From Actinophytocola sp036555685 (GTDB lineage: Bacteria; Actinomycetota; Actinomycetes; Mycobacteriales; Pseudonocardiaceae), in the NCBI RefSeq assembly GCF_036555685.1, contig NZ_DATBKY010000225.1:1-26140 (forward strand): a DNA stretch of 26,140 bases. The letters run 5' to 3'. The notes below the pieces were generated by a model that saw only the letters and a list, made by a program, of their open reading frames with translations, made no database searches and was not told where the DNA came from. This document shows, in pieces, positions 18,311 through 26,127 of this stretch (its first letter is position 1; each line of letters begins with the position of its first letter). Position numbers and translations under genes: made by a program.

Positions 18311-19522
18311 GTGAGCGAGACCACGGTCGACCGGGCGGCCGGGCGCGACCCCGACAGTGACCGGGCGCGGCTCGAGGCGGCCCTGCGCCGCCGGGGGCTG
18401 CCGCTCGTCGTGCGGCGCGACCGCCGCGGCTCGGCGATCCTGCGGCGCGCGACGCCGGCGCTGGCCTTCCTGCTGGTCAACGACCCGCTCTCGACGATCC
18501 TCGCCCGTGAGCTGACGGTCACCGAGACCGAGCTGACCCGGCGGCTGAACAACACGGCGTGGGTCTTCGTCCTCCTCGCCATCACGCTGGCGGCACTCGT
18601 CGTCCCGATCGTCGCGGGGTGGGGTGCCTCGCGGTGGATGCGCTCGATGGGCCGGACGGGACGGCTCGTCCTCGCCTGCACGCTGCTCGTGCTGGTGTTG
18701 CTCGTCCTGCCGGTGGTGGAGTGGGCGATCGGCTGGCGCTCGCCGCTGTGGCTGAACCTCACGATCAACGGTGGCCTCACCCTGTTCGTGCTCGTGGGCG
18801 TGTTCGCGGGCGCCGGCTCGATCCTCGCGTGGGCGACGCGGCTCGCGTTCACGCAGCTCGGCAAGGTCGGGGCGATGGCGACGCAGGCGCTGCCGCTGCT
18901 CGTGCTGGTCGTGCTGTTCGCGTTCTTCTCGACCGAGATGTGGGAGATCGCGGACGCGTTGCCGCGCCCGCAGCTGTGGCTCGTCGTCGCGTCCCTCTCG
19001 GCGCTCTCGGTGCTGTTCATGATCGCGACGCTGCGCGAAGAGCTGGGCCGGATGGTCGACGAGGCGAGCGAAGGGTCGCTGCCCGGGCTGCCGGCCAAGC
19101 TCGCCGACCTGGCCGTCGAGGACGGGCCGGACGAGGTGAAGCTCCACCGCCGCGAGCGGGTGAACCTCATGCTCGTGCTCTTCCTCGCGCAGGCGCTGCA
19201 GATCGCGCTGCTCGCCGTACTGGTGTTCTGCCTGTTCATCGGCCTGGGCGCGCTCGCGGTGAGCCCGTCGGTCGTGGTCTCGTGGATCGGCGAGGAGGCG
19301 TACGAGCAGGCCGGCACGCTGTTCGGCGTCCAGCTCCCGGTACCGAACGCGCTGGTGCAGCTGTCCATCTTCCTGGCGGCGTTCTCCGGGCTGTACTTCA
19401 CCGCGTCGGCGGCTACCGATCCGCTCTACCGCAAGTCATTCTTCGAACCACTGGTCGCCGATGTCCGGGTCAGCCTCGCGGTCCGGCACGCGTACCTCGC
19501 TCGCACCAGCGGCAGGGCTTAG
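18311..19522 (+). CDS. Polytopic membrane protein of unknown function
   Basis: 403 residues from GTG 18311, 19 nt after the topA stop. TACGGT lies 6 nt before the GTG, so it may have its own leaderless transcript as well as read-through from topA. An N-terminal cytosolic stretch of about 80 residues is followed by about seven hydrophobic helices (around 83-105, 117-137, 150-172, 190-208, 221-240, 283-315 and 352-370), with a charged cytosolic loop of about 45 residues between the fifth and sixth (LREELGRMVDEASEGSLPGL). No transporter or enzyme motif is recognised. The last 35 residues are cytosolic and basic. Confidence 0.85.
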   Translation: MSETTVDRAAGRDPDSDRARLEAALRRRGLPLVVRRDRRGSAILRRATPALAFLLVNDPLSTILARELTVTETELTRRLNNTAWVFVLLAITLAALVVPIVAGWGASRWMRSMGRTGRLVLACTLLVLVLLVLPVVEWAIGWRSPLWLNLTINGGLTLFVLVGVFAGAGSILAWATRLAFTQLGKVGAMATQALPLLVLVVLFAFFSTEMWEIADALPRPQLWLVVASLSALSVLFMIATLREELGRMVDEASEGSLPGLPAKLADLAVEDGPDEVKLHRRERVNLMLVLFLAQALQIALLAVLVFCLFIGLGALAVSPSVVVSWIGEEAYEQAGTLFGVQLPVPNALVQLSIFLAAFSGLYFTASAATDPLYRKSFFEPLVADVRVSLAVRHAYLARTSGRA

Positions 19523-19565
19523 CCTGGACGTTGAGTGACGAGCCCGTAGCTCTCGAGGGAGTGGC

Positions 19566-20255
19566 ATGACGAACGACGGCACCCACGATCCGGTCCCGCC
19601 GCCGGTGCTGGCCGATCCGCTCGCCGGCCTGGTGACCGGCGCGCGGTACGAGCCAGAGCCGCTGCGCGTCCGCGTCACCGAGCCGCCCATGCCGGACATC
19701 TCGGCGGTCCGCGAGGCGATGGCCTCGGTCCTCGACGAAAACTCCGAGCTGGACCTGGCCTCGATCGGCCCGGCCGCGGACTTCTTCACCGACTCCACCG
19801 GCGAGACGACGGCGGCCCCACCCACCGCCCCGGCGGCGCCCGCGCCGTCCGCGGCCCCTCCGGCCGCACCCGTCGCGCAGGTTCCGGTCGCCCAGGTGCC
19901 GACGCAGGCATCGGGTCAGCCCGCGCCGGCACCGGCTCAGGCGCCGCTCGCACCGGCCGCCAAGGCGCCGACCCGCGGGCCGGTCACCCGCGTCACACCG
20001 CCGTCGGGCATCCCGTCGCCACGCGGCGCGAGCACGCCCGACCGCGTGCCGCCGCCCGTCAAGCGCGGTGAGGACACCCGGGCGATCCGGCTACCGGGCG
20101 GGTTCATGCGGCGCCGGCCGAAGGTGCCGGCGGCCATCGGCTCGTCGTCCCTCGGAAGTGTGACGGTCATCATCGGATTACTCTTGGTGATGGCCGTGCT
20201 CGGGATCGTCTTCCTCGCTAGCTTCATCGACACGGTCGCCGCGGTTTTCGACTGA
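19566..20255 (+). CDS. Pro/Ala-rich protein with one C-terminal membrane helix, unknown function
   Basis: 229 residues from ATG 19566 with GAGGGAG upstream. Residues 1-80 are acidic and may fold (DISAVREAMASVLDENSELD). Residues 82-160 are a disordered Pro/Ala/Gln linker with short repeats such as APVAQVPVAQVPTQ. A basic patch FMRRRPKV precedes the single membrane helix (about 200-222), and only a few residues follow. This is a tail-anchored layout with the bulk in the cytosol. It follows the membrane protein by 43 bp and may belong to the same unit. No family recognised. Confidence 0.8.
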   Translation: MTNDGTHDPVPPPVLADPLAGLVTGARYEPEPLRVRVTEPPMPDISAVREAMASVLDENSELDLASIGPAADFFTDSTGETTAAPPTAPAAPAPSAAPPAAPVAQVPVAQVPTQASGQPAPAPAQAPLAPAAKAPTRGPVTRVTPPSGIPSPRGASTPDRVPPPVKRGEDTRAIRLPGGFMRRRPKVPAAIGSSSLGSVTVIIGLLLVMAVLGIVFLASFIDTVAAVFD

Positions 20256-20282
20256 CACGCCGCACCCCCGTTTCCAGGACGA

Positions 20283-20288
20283 CCCGAT
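20283..20288 (+). promoter_or_regulatory. Candidate -10 boxes before the MFS/Tmk-like fusion gene
   Basis: TACGGT at about 20295-20300 region preceding ATG 20316 (in CCACTACGGTCCGACC) and TACTCT just inside the frame (GGGCTACTCTGGAG) are both -10-like. If the second is used, translation must begin further inside by an unusual codon, since no ATG, GTG or TTG follows in frame before the first membrane helix. Positions are approximate. Confidence 0.25.
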
Positions 20289-20315
20289 CACCCACTACGG
20301 TCCGACCGTCCTTAC

Positions 20316-22466
20316 ATGCTCGTCCGGGCTACTCTGGAGCTGCGGGCTGCGTGGAGAAGGGGTGGAGTTATCAGCGGGGGCGCGGACTTCGACTCGGGTG
20401 TCGGCGTAGGTGCGTCGACCCGGTCGAACGCGTCCATCACGCACCGTGCCCGCAGTGTCCTTGCGATCCGCGGCTTCCGCCGGCTCTGGGGCGTCACCTA
20501 CTTGTGCAGCATTGGTGACTGGCTGTCACTGCTGGCGCTGACCGGCCTCGTCACCAAGCTCACCGAGGGATACCAGGCGCAGAGCTTCGCGTTCGCCGGC
20601 GTCGTGCTCACCCAGCTGCTGCCCGGCCTGCTGTTCGCCCCGCTCGGCGGCCTGCTCGCGGACCGGTTCGACCGCCGCAAGATCATGGTGATCTGCGACG
20701 TCGTGCGCTGTGCCCTGTTCATCTCGATCGCCGTCGTCGGCTCCACGCTGTGGCTGTTCATCGGGAACTTCCTCATCGGCTGCTGCGCGATGCTGTGGAT
20801 CCCGTCGAAGGACGCGGCGGTGCCGAACCTGCTGCGCCGGCCGGACCAGGTGGAGACAGCGAACCAGCTCGGCATGGTGATGACCTACGGCATCGCCGTG
20901 ATCACCGGTGCCGGCCTCTACGCCGCGATCACCGGTATCACCACGAACCTCAACATCCAGCCGGACCCGTCGGGCCTGGGCATCGCCAAGATCATCCTGG
21001 TCATCAACGGCCTGCTCTACCTGACGAGCGCGATCCTCGTCGCGACCCGCATTCCCGAGCTGTCCCGCCGCGACTCGACGCCGTCCCCGCGCCTGTCTCG
21101 CAAGGACAGCGGCGAGGAGAAGCTCGGCTTCGTCGCGATGGTCCGCGACGCCGCCGAGTTCGTGCGCACCACCCCGCTCGTCCGCGGCCTGCTCATCGGC
21201 ATGCTCGGCGCCTTCGTGGCGGCGGGCGCGCTCATCGGCTCGGCGAACCTGTACGCGAACAGCCTGCGCGGCGGCCAGTCCACGTTCGGCCTGTTGTTCG
21301 TCGCGATGTTCATCGGACTCGCGTCCGGCATGGCCGGCTCGCCCAAGCTCGCCCGGCGGCTGCCGCACAACCGGCTGTTCGGCATCGCGATCGTGCTTGC
21401 CGGGCTCGTGCTGTGCCTCGTCGCGCTGTCGCCGCACCTCGCCGTCTCGCTGGTCACCGTCATGGTCGTCGGGGCGTGCGCGGGCGCGGCGTTCCTCACC
21501 GGCGTGACGATCATCGGCACCCAGATCGAGGACGCGATCCGCGGTCGCATCAACGCGATCTACCAGTCGCTGATGAAGATCATCCTGGCCGGGACGATGG
21601 CGGTGACGCCGGTTCTGGTCGGTCTGGTCAGGCCGCACAACGTCATCGTCTGGGGCAGGCCCATGACGATCGACGGCACCCGTCCGGTGCTGCTCGGCGC
21701 GGGCCTGCTCGCCGCGCTGGTCGGCGTGATCGCCTACCGGCAGATGGACGACCGCCGCACCGAGCCGATCCTCGCCGACCTGCTCGCCGCGATCCGCCGC
21801 AAGCCGCGCCGCTCGACCGGCCTGCTGGTCGCGGTCGAGGGCGACGTCGTCGAGGACACGTCGACGCAGGCGCGCATGCTCACCGACTGGCTGCGCCGGC
21901 CGGGCACCAAGGAAGTACTGCTGGCGACCGACCCGGCCCTCGACGACGAGCGCCTGCGGACCGTGCTGACCGGCGCGCACCTCGCGGGCGCGCGGGCGCA
22001 CGCGCTGGTCGCCGCGGCCGTGCGGGCGGACATCGTCGAGCGGCAGATCCGCCCGGCACTGGAACGCGGCGCGCTCGTGGTGATGGAGCGGTTCGTGGAC
22101 AGCCCGCTGGCGCACCTGTCCGCGGCGGCCGGCCTCGACCCGGCCGAGCTCGAGGGCCTGGCCGACTGGGCGACCGCGCGGCTGCGCCCGGACGTCACGA
22201 TCCTGCTCGACCGCGACCCGAGCACGCTGGCCGGCGACGGCGCGCCGCAGCCGACCCAGCATCATTGGCACGTGCAGCGTGTGTTGACGGAGATGGCGTC
22301 GGCCGATCCCGACCGGTACGTGGTCGTGGACGCGGACGGCACGCCCGACCAGGTGGCCGAGCGGGTGCGGCTCGCGGTACAGACCGCGCTGGCCGGCAGG
22401 CGGCTGGCGAGCCTGGTGCCGCCGCAGAACCTCGAGGCCGCCGTGCCGGCGGGGGAGTCCTCGTGA
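20316..22466 (+). CDS. MFS transporter fused to a thymidylate-kinase-like domain with lost P-loop
   Basis: 716 residues from ATG 20316, the only standard start before the first helix. Residues 48-475 are an MFS permease: about 11-12 helices, with motif A GGLLADRFDRRKIM at 111-124 and a central cytosolic loop at 246-280. Residues about 502-705 resemble thymidylate kinase: LLVAVEGD opening, TQARMLTDWL, MERFVDSPLAHLSAAAGLD, and PDVTILLDRDP. The kinase P-loop should read EGxDGxGKSTQ but here is EGDVVEDTSTQ (508-518), so both loop glycines and the catalytic lysine are gone; phosphate transfer is unlikely. Such MFS-Tmk fusions beside holB are known in actinobacteria. The 3' end overlaps holB (GTGA), echoing the usual tmk-holB pairing. 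The transported substrate is unknown. Confidence 0.88.
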   Translation: MLVRATLELRAAWRRGGVISGGADFDSGVGVGASTRSNASITHRARSVLAIRGFRRLWGVTYLCSIGDWLSLLALTGLVTKLTEGYQAQSFAFAGVVLTQLLPGLLFAPLGGLLADRFDRRKIMVICDVVRCALFISIAVVGSTLWLFIGNFLIGCCAMLWIPSKDAAVPNLLRRPDQVETANQLGMVMTYGIAVITGAGLYAAITGITTNLNIQPDPSGLGIAKIILVINGLLYLTSAILVATRIPELSRRDSTPSPRLSRKDSGEEKLGFVAMVRDAAEFVRTTPLVRGLLIGMLGAFVAAGALIGSANLYANSLRGGQSTFGLLFVAMFIGLASGMAGSPKLARRLPHNRLFGIAIVLAGLVLCLVALSPHLAVSLVTVMVVGACAGAAFLTGVTIIGTQIEDAIRGRINAIYQSLMKIILAGTMAVTPVLVGLVRPHNVIVWGRPMTIDGTRPVLLGAGLLAALVGVIAYRQMDDRRTEPILADLLAAIRRKPRRSTGLLVAVEGDVVEDTSTQARMLTDWLRRPGTKEVLLATDPALDDERLRTVLTGAHLAGARAHALVAAAVRADIVERQIRPALERGALVVMERFVDSPLAHLSAAAGLDPAELEGLADWATARLRPDVTILLDRDPSTLAGDGAPQPTQHHWHVQRVLTEMASADPDRYVVVDADGTPDQVAERVRLAVQTALAGRRLASLVPPQNLEAAVPAGESS

Positions 22467-23653
22467 CGGTCTGGGACCAGGTCGTCGGCCAGCCCGAGGC
22501 CGTCGCCGTGCTGACCGCGTCGGCGGAGGTGGCGGCGTCCATGGTGGACGGCACGTTCACCGGCTCGGCGTCGGCGGTGCCGCACGCGTGGCTGTTCACC
22601 GGTCCGCCCGGCTCGGGCCGCTCGGTCGCGGCGCGGGCGTTCGCGGCGGCGCTGCAGTGCGAGACGGGCACCGGGTGCGGCACGTGCCCCGGCTGCCGGA
22701 CGTCGATGGCGGGCACGCACGCGGACGTGCACGTCGTCGTCCCCGAAGGCCTGTCGATCTCGGTGGCGGAGATGCGCGCGCTGGTCCAGATCTCCGCACG
22801 GCGGCCGACCGGCGCCCGCTGGCAGGTCGTCATCATCACGGATGCCGATCGCCTGACCGAGGGCGCGGCGAACGCGTTGCTGAAAGCGGTGGAGGAGCCG
22901 CCGGCGCGGACGGTGTTCCTGCTGTGCGCGCCGTCGGACCATCCGGACGACGTGCCGGTGACGATCCGCTCGCGGTGCCGGCATTTGGGCCTGCGCACCC
23001 CGGCGGCGACGGCGATCGCCGAGGTGCTCCGTGCCCGCGACGGAATCTCCGGCGAGATGGCCGACTGGGCGGCGTCGGTCTGCGGTGGTCACGTGGGCCG
23101 CGCCCGCCGCCTGGCCACCGACGAGGCGGCCCGGTCCCGGCGCGAGTCGGTGCTGCGGATCCCGTTGTCCCTCAACCGCTTGTCGGATGTGTTCACCTGC
23201 GCCGACGACCTGGTGAAGTCGGCCGAAGCGGACGCGAACGAGGTGAGCGGCGCCCGCGACGAGGCCGAGAAGGAAGCGCTGAAGACGGCCATGGGCCACG
23301 GCGGGACGGGCAAGGGCACGGCCTCCGCGACCCGAGGCAGCGCGGCGGCGATCAAGGAACTGGAGCGCCGCCAGAAGTCGAGAGCAACCCGAACCCAGCG
23401 CGACGCGATCGATCTGGCGTTGGTAGACCTGGCCGGCTTCTACCGCGACGTGCTCGTGGTGACGAGTTCGGCGCCGGCGGCCCTGAACCACCCCGACCGG
23501 GAGCCGGAGGCCCGCAAGGCCGCGAACACGTGGCCCCCGGAGTCGACGCTGCGCCGCCTGGAAGCGGTGCTGGCGTGCCGGGAAGCCTTGGAGCTGAACG
23601 TGAAACCCCGCATCGCGATCGAAGCCATGCTGACCACCCTCCACCACGGCTGA
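22463..23653 (+). CDS. holB: DNA polymerase III delta-prime subunit
   Basis: 396 residues from GTG 22463, overlapping the TGA of the preceding gene; GGGGGAG serves as ribosome site. It is the clamp-loader wrench subunit (Rv3644c counterpart). WDQVVGQPEAV at 4-14 is the usual start. The P-loop GPPGSGRS (47-54) has Arg for Lys, expected for a subunit that does not bind ATP. Zinc ligands Cys-66, 72, 75 and 78 follow. IITDADRLTEGAANALLKAVEEPP (124-147, shown here as its two halves IITDADRLTEG and AANALLKAVEEPP) is the delta-prime core, and SRC (170-172) carries the arginine finger. A charged, helical insertion lies around residues 250-310, before the C-terminal collar domain. The reading frame open upstream is a shadow of the fusion gene. 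Confidence 0.95.
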   Translation: MTVWDQVVGQPEAVAVLTASAEVAASMVDGTFTGSASAVPHAWLFTGPPGSGRSVAARAFAAALQCETGTGCGTCPGCRTSMAGTHADVHVVVPEGLSISVAEMRALVQISARRPTGARWQVVIITDADRLTEGAANALLKAVEEPPARTVFLLCAPSDHPDDVPVTIRSRCRHLGLRTPAATAIAEVLRARDGISGEMADWAASVCGGHVGRARRLATDEAARSRRESVLRIPLSLNRLSDVFTCADDLVKSAEADANEVSGARDEAEKEALKTAMGHGGTGKGTASATRGSAAAIKELERRQKSRATRTQRDAIDLALVDLAGFYRDVLVVTSSAPAALNHPDREPEARKAANTWPPESTLRRLEAVLACREALELNVKPRIAIEAMLTTLHHG

Positions 23654-23676
23654 CCTGTGGACAGCGCGGCTGGTTC

Positions 23677-23717
23677 TGTCAGCCCCCACCGGTAGTCTGG
23701 AAATCGGGGGACCCCCG
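23677..23717 (+). promoter_or_regulatory. PafBC-like promoter (copy B1) with GGAAATCGGGGG
   Basis: TGTCAGCC (23677-23684), 8 nt, TAGTCT (23693-23698), then GGAAATCGGGGG and CCCCCGG forming a short inverted repeat. It lies 24 bp after the holB stop. No plus-strand gene follows for more than 2 kb apart from the tRNA. Confidence 0.5.
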
Positions 23718-23722
23718 GCCGG

Positions 23723-23750
23723 TTGTCCACAACCCGCGAACCTGTCCACA
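23723..23750 (+). promoter_or_regulatory. Paired DnaA-box-like nonamers (site B)
   Basis: TTGTCCACA (23723-23731), 10-nt spacer ACCCGCGAAC, CTGTCCACA (23742-23750). A further inverted nonamer CTGTGGACAG lies at 23655-23664, right after the holB stop. The second PafBC-like promoter starts 23 bp after the pair. Confidence 0.65.
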
Positions 23751-23773
23751 GATCCGCAAGCGTCGCCCGGAAT

Positions 23774-23807
23774 CGTCAGAGATCGCCACTACGCTGGATT
23801 CCGGGGG
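23774..23807 (+). promoter_or_regulatory. PafBC-like promoter (copy B2) with GGATTCCGGGGG
   Basis: CGTCAGAG (23774-23781), 8 nt, TACGCT (23790-23795), then GGATTCCGGGGG. Hexamer spacing and the GGA-CGGGGG block match copies D, B1 and C exactly. Confidence 0.45.
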
Positions 23808-23838
23808 CCGGAGGCCGCCCCCCGACAGCGGCCTCCGG
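23808..23838. terminator. Hairpin between convergent holB and the exported-protein gene
   Basis: CCGGAGGCCGC (23808-23818) and GCGGCCTCCGG (23828-23838) form a perfect 11-bp stem with a 9-nt loop, 6 nt from the stop of the minus-strand gene. No T-run follows on either strand, so it is either a weak intrinsic terminator or an mRNA-stabilising structure. Confidence 0.55.
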
Positions 23839-23844
23839 ATTCGG

Positions 23845-25857
23845 TCAGCTATCCCGTCGCTTCCGCGGCATCAGCGGCAACTTGGGCGTCCACTTCGGAG
23901 CATCCGCGGCTGGTTTCGCTTCGGCCTCGACGGTGCTGTCGGCGTCCGTGCCATCCTGCGCGTCGGCTTCCTTTGTGGCCGGGTCGGTGTCGGTCGGCTC
24001 CGTCTCCGGTTCGCCTTCGGCTGGCTGCGCGTCGGCATCGAGGGGTATTGCGGCGTCCGCGTCCGGCTCCCTGCCGGCTTCCACCACGGCCTCGGTTTGG
24101 TCCAAGTCGGTCTCAGTCGGCTGCGCCTCGGGCGGACGTCCGGCCCCATCAGCGTCTGGCTCCGTGTCGGTCTCCGCGTCCGGCCCGGCGACGGCACCCA
24201 TCTCCCGGTCGTCGCGCCCACCGTCCGGCGGCAAACCCGTCGGCCGCACGCCGACCGGCGCGTACACGCGCGGCCGCCGCATGGTGCCCGGCACCGCCGC
24301 CACCAGCACCACGCCGACCAGCAGCATCGCCGTGCCTGTCCAGAACATCGGGATCGTCTGGTACGCCATCGTCGTGTACGCCAGGTGGCCCGGCGGCTTC
24401 ATGCCCTGCGGCCTCGGCTCGGGCGGCGGCGACGGGTTGGCCGAGGGCAGGCACACGACGCCGCCCGCCGGGGCGTATGCCCGCGCCACCTGCTCGCCCA
24501 GCGACACCTGCGCCAGCGCCGACGGCAGGTTCGGCAGGCCCAGCGCCGCGGTCGGCAGCACCTGCAGGTCGAGCATCCGCGCGGTCGCGCCCAGCTGGTA
24601 GCCCTTGAACGGGTCGGTCATCGCGGCGCTGCGCTCGTCCAGCTGCGCCACGCCGATGCGCAGCACGCCGAGATCCAGCTTGCGCAGCCGGTCGCTCACC
24701 GCCTGGCCGTTCGCGAGCAGACCGCCGATGACCGGCATGTCCTTCGCCGCGGGCACGTCCGGCAGCGGGATGCCGATCGGCACGTCCAGCTTCGGGTGCG
24801 CCGCGTCCAGCCCACCGAGCTTCCTGCCGCCCTGCCACACCTCGAGCACCGGCGCGGTGTAGTCCACGGAGGACGTCTTCGCGTCGCCCGTGGACGTGAC
24901 TCGCAGCGTCGGCGGGCTCACCACGCGGATCTCGATCGCGAACGGCGTGCCGGCGAGCAGCGACAGCTTGGCGACCTGCAGCGTGGACGTCGACTGCACG
25001 GCCTTGTTCTTCGAGCCCGGAATGTCGACGAGCCGGACCGTCGAGTGGGCGGACAGCGTGTTCGGCAGGCTGATCAGCGAACCGTCCGACTTGGTGCTCG
25101 AGCCGCCGGACAGCACGCCACCGAGCGTGCTCAGCGGCCCGGAAAGCTTCTTCAACCCGTCGACGACGGCCTTGTCCTGCTGGCCGGTCAGCTTCGGCGA
25201 GTCGAACACGCCGGACAGGTCGGTGACGCTGGGCAGCGTCGGGATCGAGTTGACCAGCGAGACGCTGCCGACCTCGGTGGACGCGTCCGAGATCGTGTCC
25301 ACGCACGGGCCGAGCTCCTCGTCCCACTGCGCGTGCACCTGGCCGGTGAGCCCGCGAGCGCTGACCAGCGCGTCGAGCGGGGTGGACGGCAGCTCGAGCC
25401 CACTGTGCACGGGCTGCGGGTTGTTCGGCGGCGCGGTCTGCGAGAGGGCGCCCGGGGCCTGCGGGCTGGAGCCCTGCACGGCGGCCCCACCCGGCGCGGC
25501 CTCGGCGACGGCTCGTTCGTAGGAGAGGTAGGCCTCGGAGTTGGCCTGCGCGGTCGCGAGCCCGAAGCCCAGCTCGGCGGCCGACTGCTTGGGGAGCTTG
25601 TCGGCCGCGCCGGGGGAGATGGTCCTGGTGGGGGCGGAGTTGGGCAGGATCCGGACGATGCCGAGCCCGGTACCGGCGTCCCCGACGGCGTGCGCGGTCT
25701 GCTTCGCCGCGGCCGGCGCGGACATGGGTGGGGAGTGGCGATTGGTTGGCGTCGGCAGCGGCGTGGTGACCGGTTGCGCGCTCGCCGGGGCAGCAGACAG
25801 CGCGAGTGCGACGGCCACCAGCGGCAAGGCCGTGGCGACGGTTAAGCGTCCCCGCAT
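23845..25857 (-). CDS. Large exported, single-pass membrane protein with acidic cytoplasmic tail, unknown function
   Basis: 670 residues from ATG 25857; AGGAGGGG stands 8 nt upstream. A signal peptide (about 1-28, ending ASAQP) leads an extracellular part of about 470 residues rich in Pro, Ser, Thr and Ala, with folded-looking beta segments (LQVAKLSLLAGTPFAIEIRV, LEVWQGGRKLG). Two cysteines (185 and 469) may pair. One membrane helix lies near 503-524 (MFWTGTAMLLVGVVLVAAV), followed by RRPR and a cytoplasmic tail of about 145 residues dominated by Asp, Glu, Pro and Ala with DTEPDADG-like repeats. No enzymatic motif is seen. It resembles lineage-specific cell-envelope proteins of Pseudonocardiales; I do not know its role. 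Confidence 0.85.
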   Translation of the reverse strand: MRGRLTVATALPLVAVALALSAAPASAQPVTTPLPTPTNRHSPPMSAPAAAKQTAHAVGDAGTGLGIVRILPNSAPTRTISPGAADKLPKQSAAELGFGLATAQANSEAYLSYERAVAEAAPGGAAVQGSSPQAPGALSQTAPPNNPQPVHSGLELPSTPLDALVSARGLTGQVHAQWDEELGPCVDTISDASTEVGSVSLVNSIPTLPSVTDLSGVFDSPKLTGQQDKAVVDGLKKLSGPLSTLGGVLSGGSSTKSDGSLISLPNTLSAHSTVRLVDIPGSKNKAVQSTSTLQVAKLSLLAGTPFAIEIRVVSPPTLRVTSTGDAKTSSVDYTAPVLEVWQGGRKLGGLDAAHPKLDVPIGIPLPDVPAAKDMPVIGGLLANGQAVSDRLRKLDLGVLRIGVAQLDERSAAMTDPFKGYQLGATARMLDLQVLPTAALGLPNLPSALAQVSLGEQVARAYAPAGGVVCLPSANPSPPPEPRPQGMKPPGHLAYTTMAYQTIPMFWTGTAMLLVGVVLVAAVPGTMRRPRVYAPVGVRPTGLPPDGGRDDREMGAVAGPDAETDTEPDADGAGRPPEAQPTETDLDQTEAVVEAGREPDADAAIPLDADAQPAEGEPETEPTDTDPATKEADAQDGTDADSTVEAEAKPAADAPKWTPKLPLMPRKRRDS

Positions 25858-25950
25858 CGGCCGGCCCCTCCTAGCATGTTCACGGGTTCCCCGACCTGTG
25901 TCCGATTCACTAACGAGCCCGGTGCGTGCAGGTGACGGCCACGGGCCAGC

Positions 25951-25956
25951 TACACT
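25951..25956 (+). promoter_or_regulatory. -10 box of the tRNA-Thr promoter
   Basis: TACACT, with a predicted start near 25963, a few bases before the mature tRNA. No strong -35 is visible; GCAGGT lies 17 bp upstream. The minus-strand exported-protein gene starts about 95 bp to the left, so this gap holds divergent promoters. Confidence 0.45.
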
Positions 25957-25967
25957 GAACGCGCTTC

Positions 25968-26044
25968 GCCGCCTTAGCTCAGTCGGCCAGAGCGGCTCAC
26001 TCGTAATGAGCAGGTCGTCGGTTCGATTCCGACAGGCGGCTCCA
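25968..26044 (+). tRNA. tRNA-Thr(CGT)
   Basis: Complete cloverleaf: acceptor GCCGCCT/AGGCGGC, D-arm GCTC...GAGC, anticodon stem GCTCA/TGAGC with loop CTCGTAA and anticodon CGT at 26002-26004, T-arm GTCGG TTCGATT CCGAC, discriminator T and an encoded CCA (26042-26044). It reads ACG threonine codons, which are frequent in this high-GC genome. Confidence 0.97.
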
Positions 26045-26049
26045 CTCGG

Positions 26050-26090
26050 CCGGGTCCACGTGATCGCACGTGGGCCCGGTCTTTGTCTTG
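26050..26090 (+). terminator. Intrinsic terminator of tRNA-Thr
   Basis: CCGGGTCCACGTG (26050-26062) and CACGTGGGCCCGG (26067-26079) form a 13-bp stem with one G-T wobble and loop ATCG, followed by TCTTTGTCTT. Confidence 0.9.
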
Positions 26091-26127
26091 AGCCGGTCTT
26101 GAGCCTGGTTCTTTACCGTTGAGGGAT

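Noticed and set aside
22588..25845. 1085-codon plus-strand frame from holB through the exported-protein gene
   Set aside because: Runs out of frame through holB, then through noncoding DNA and antisense to the exported protein; composition is not protein-like.
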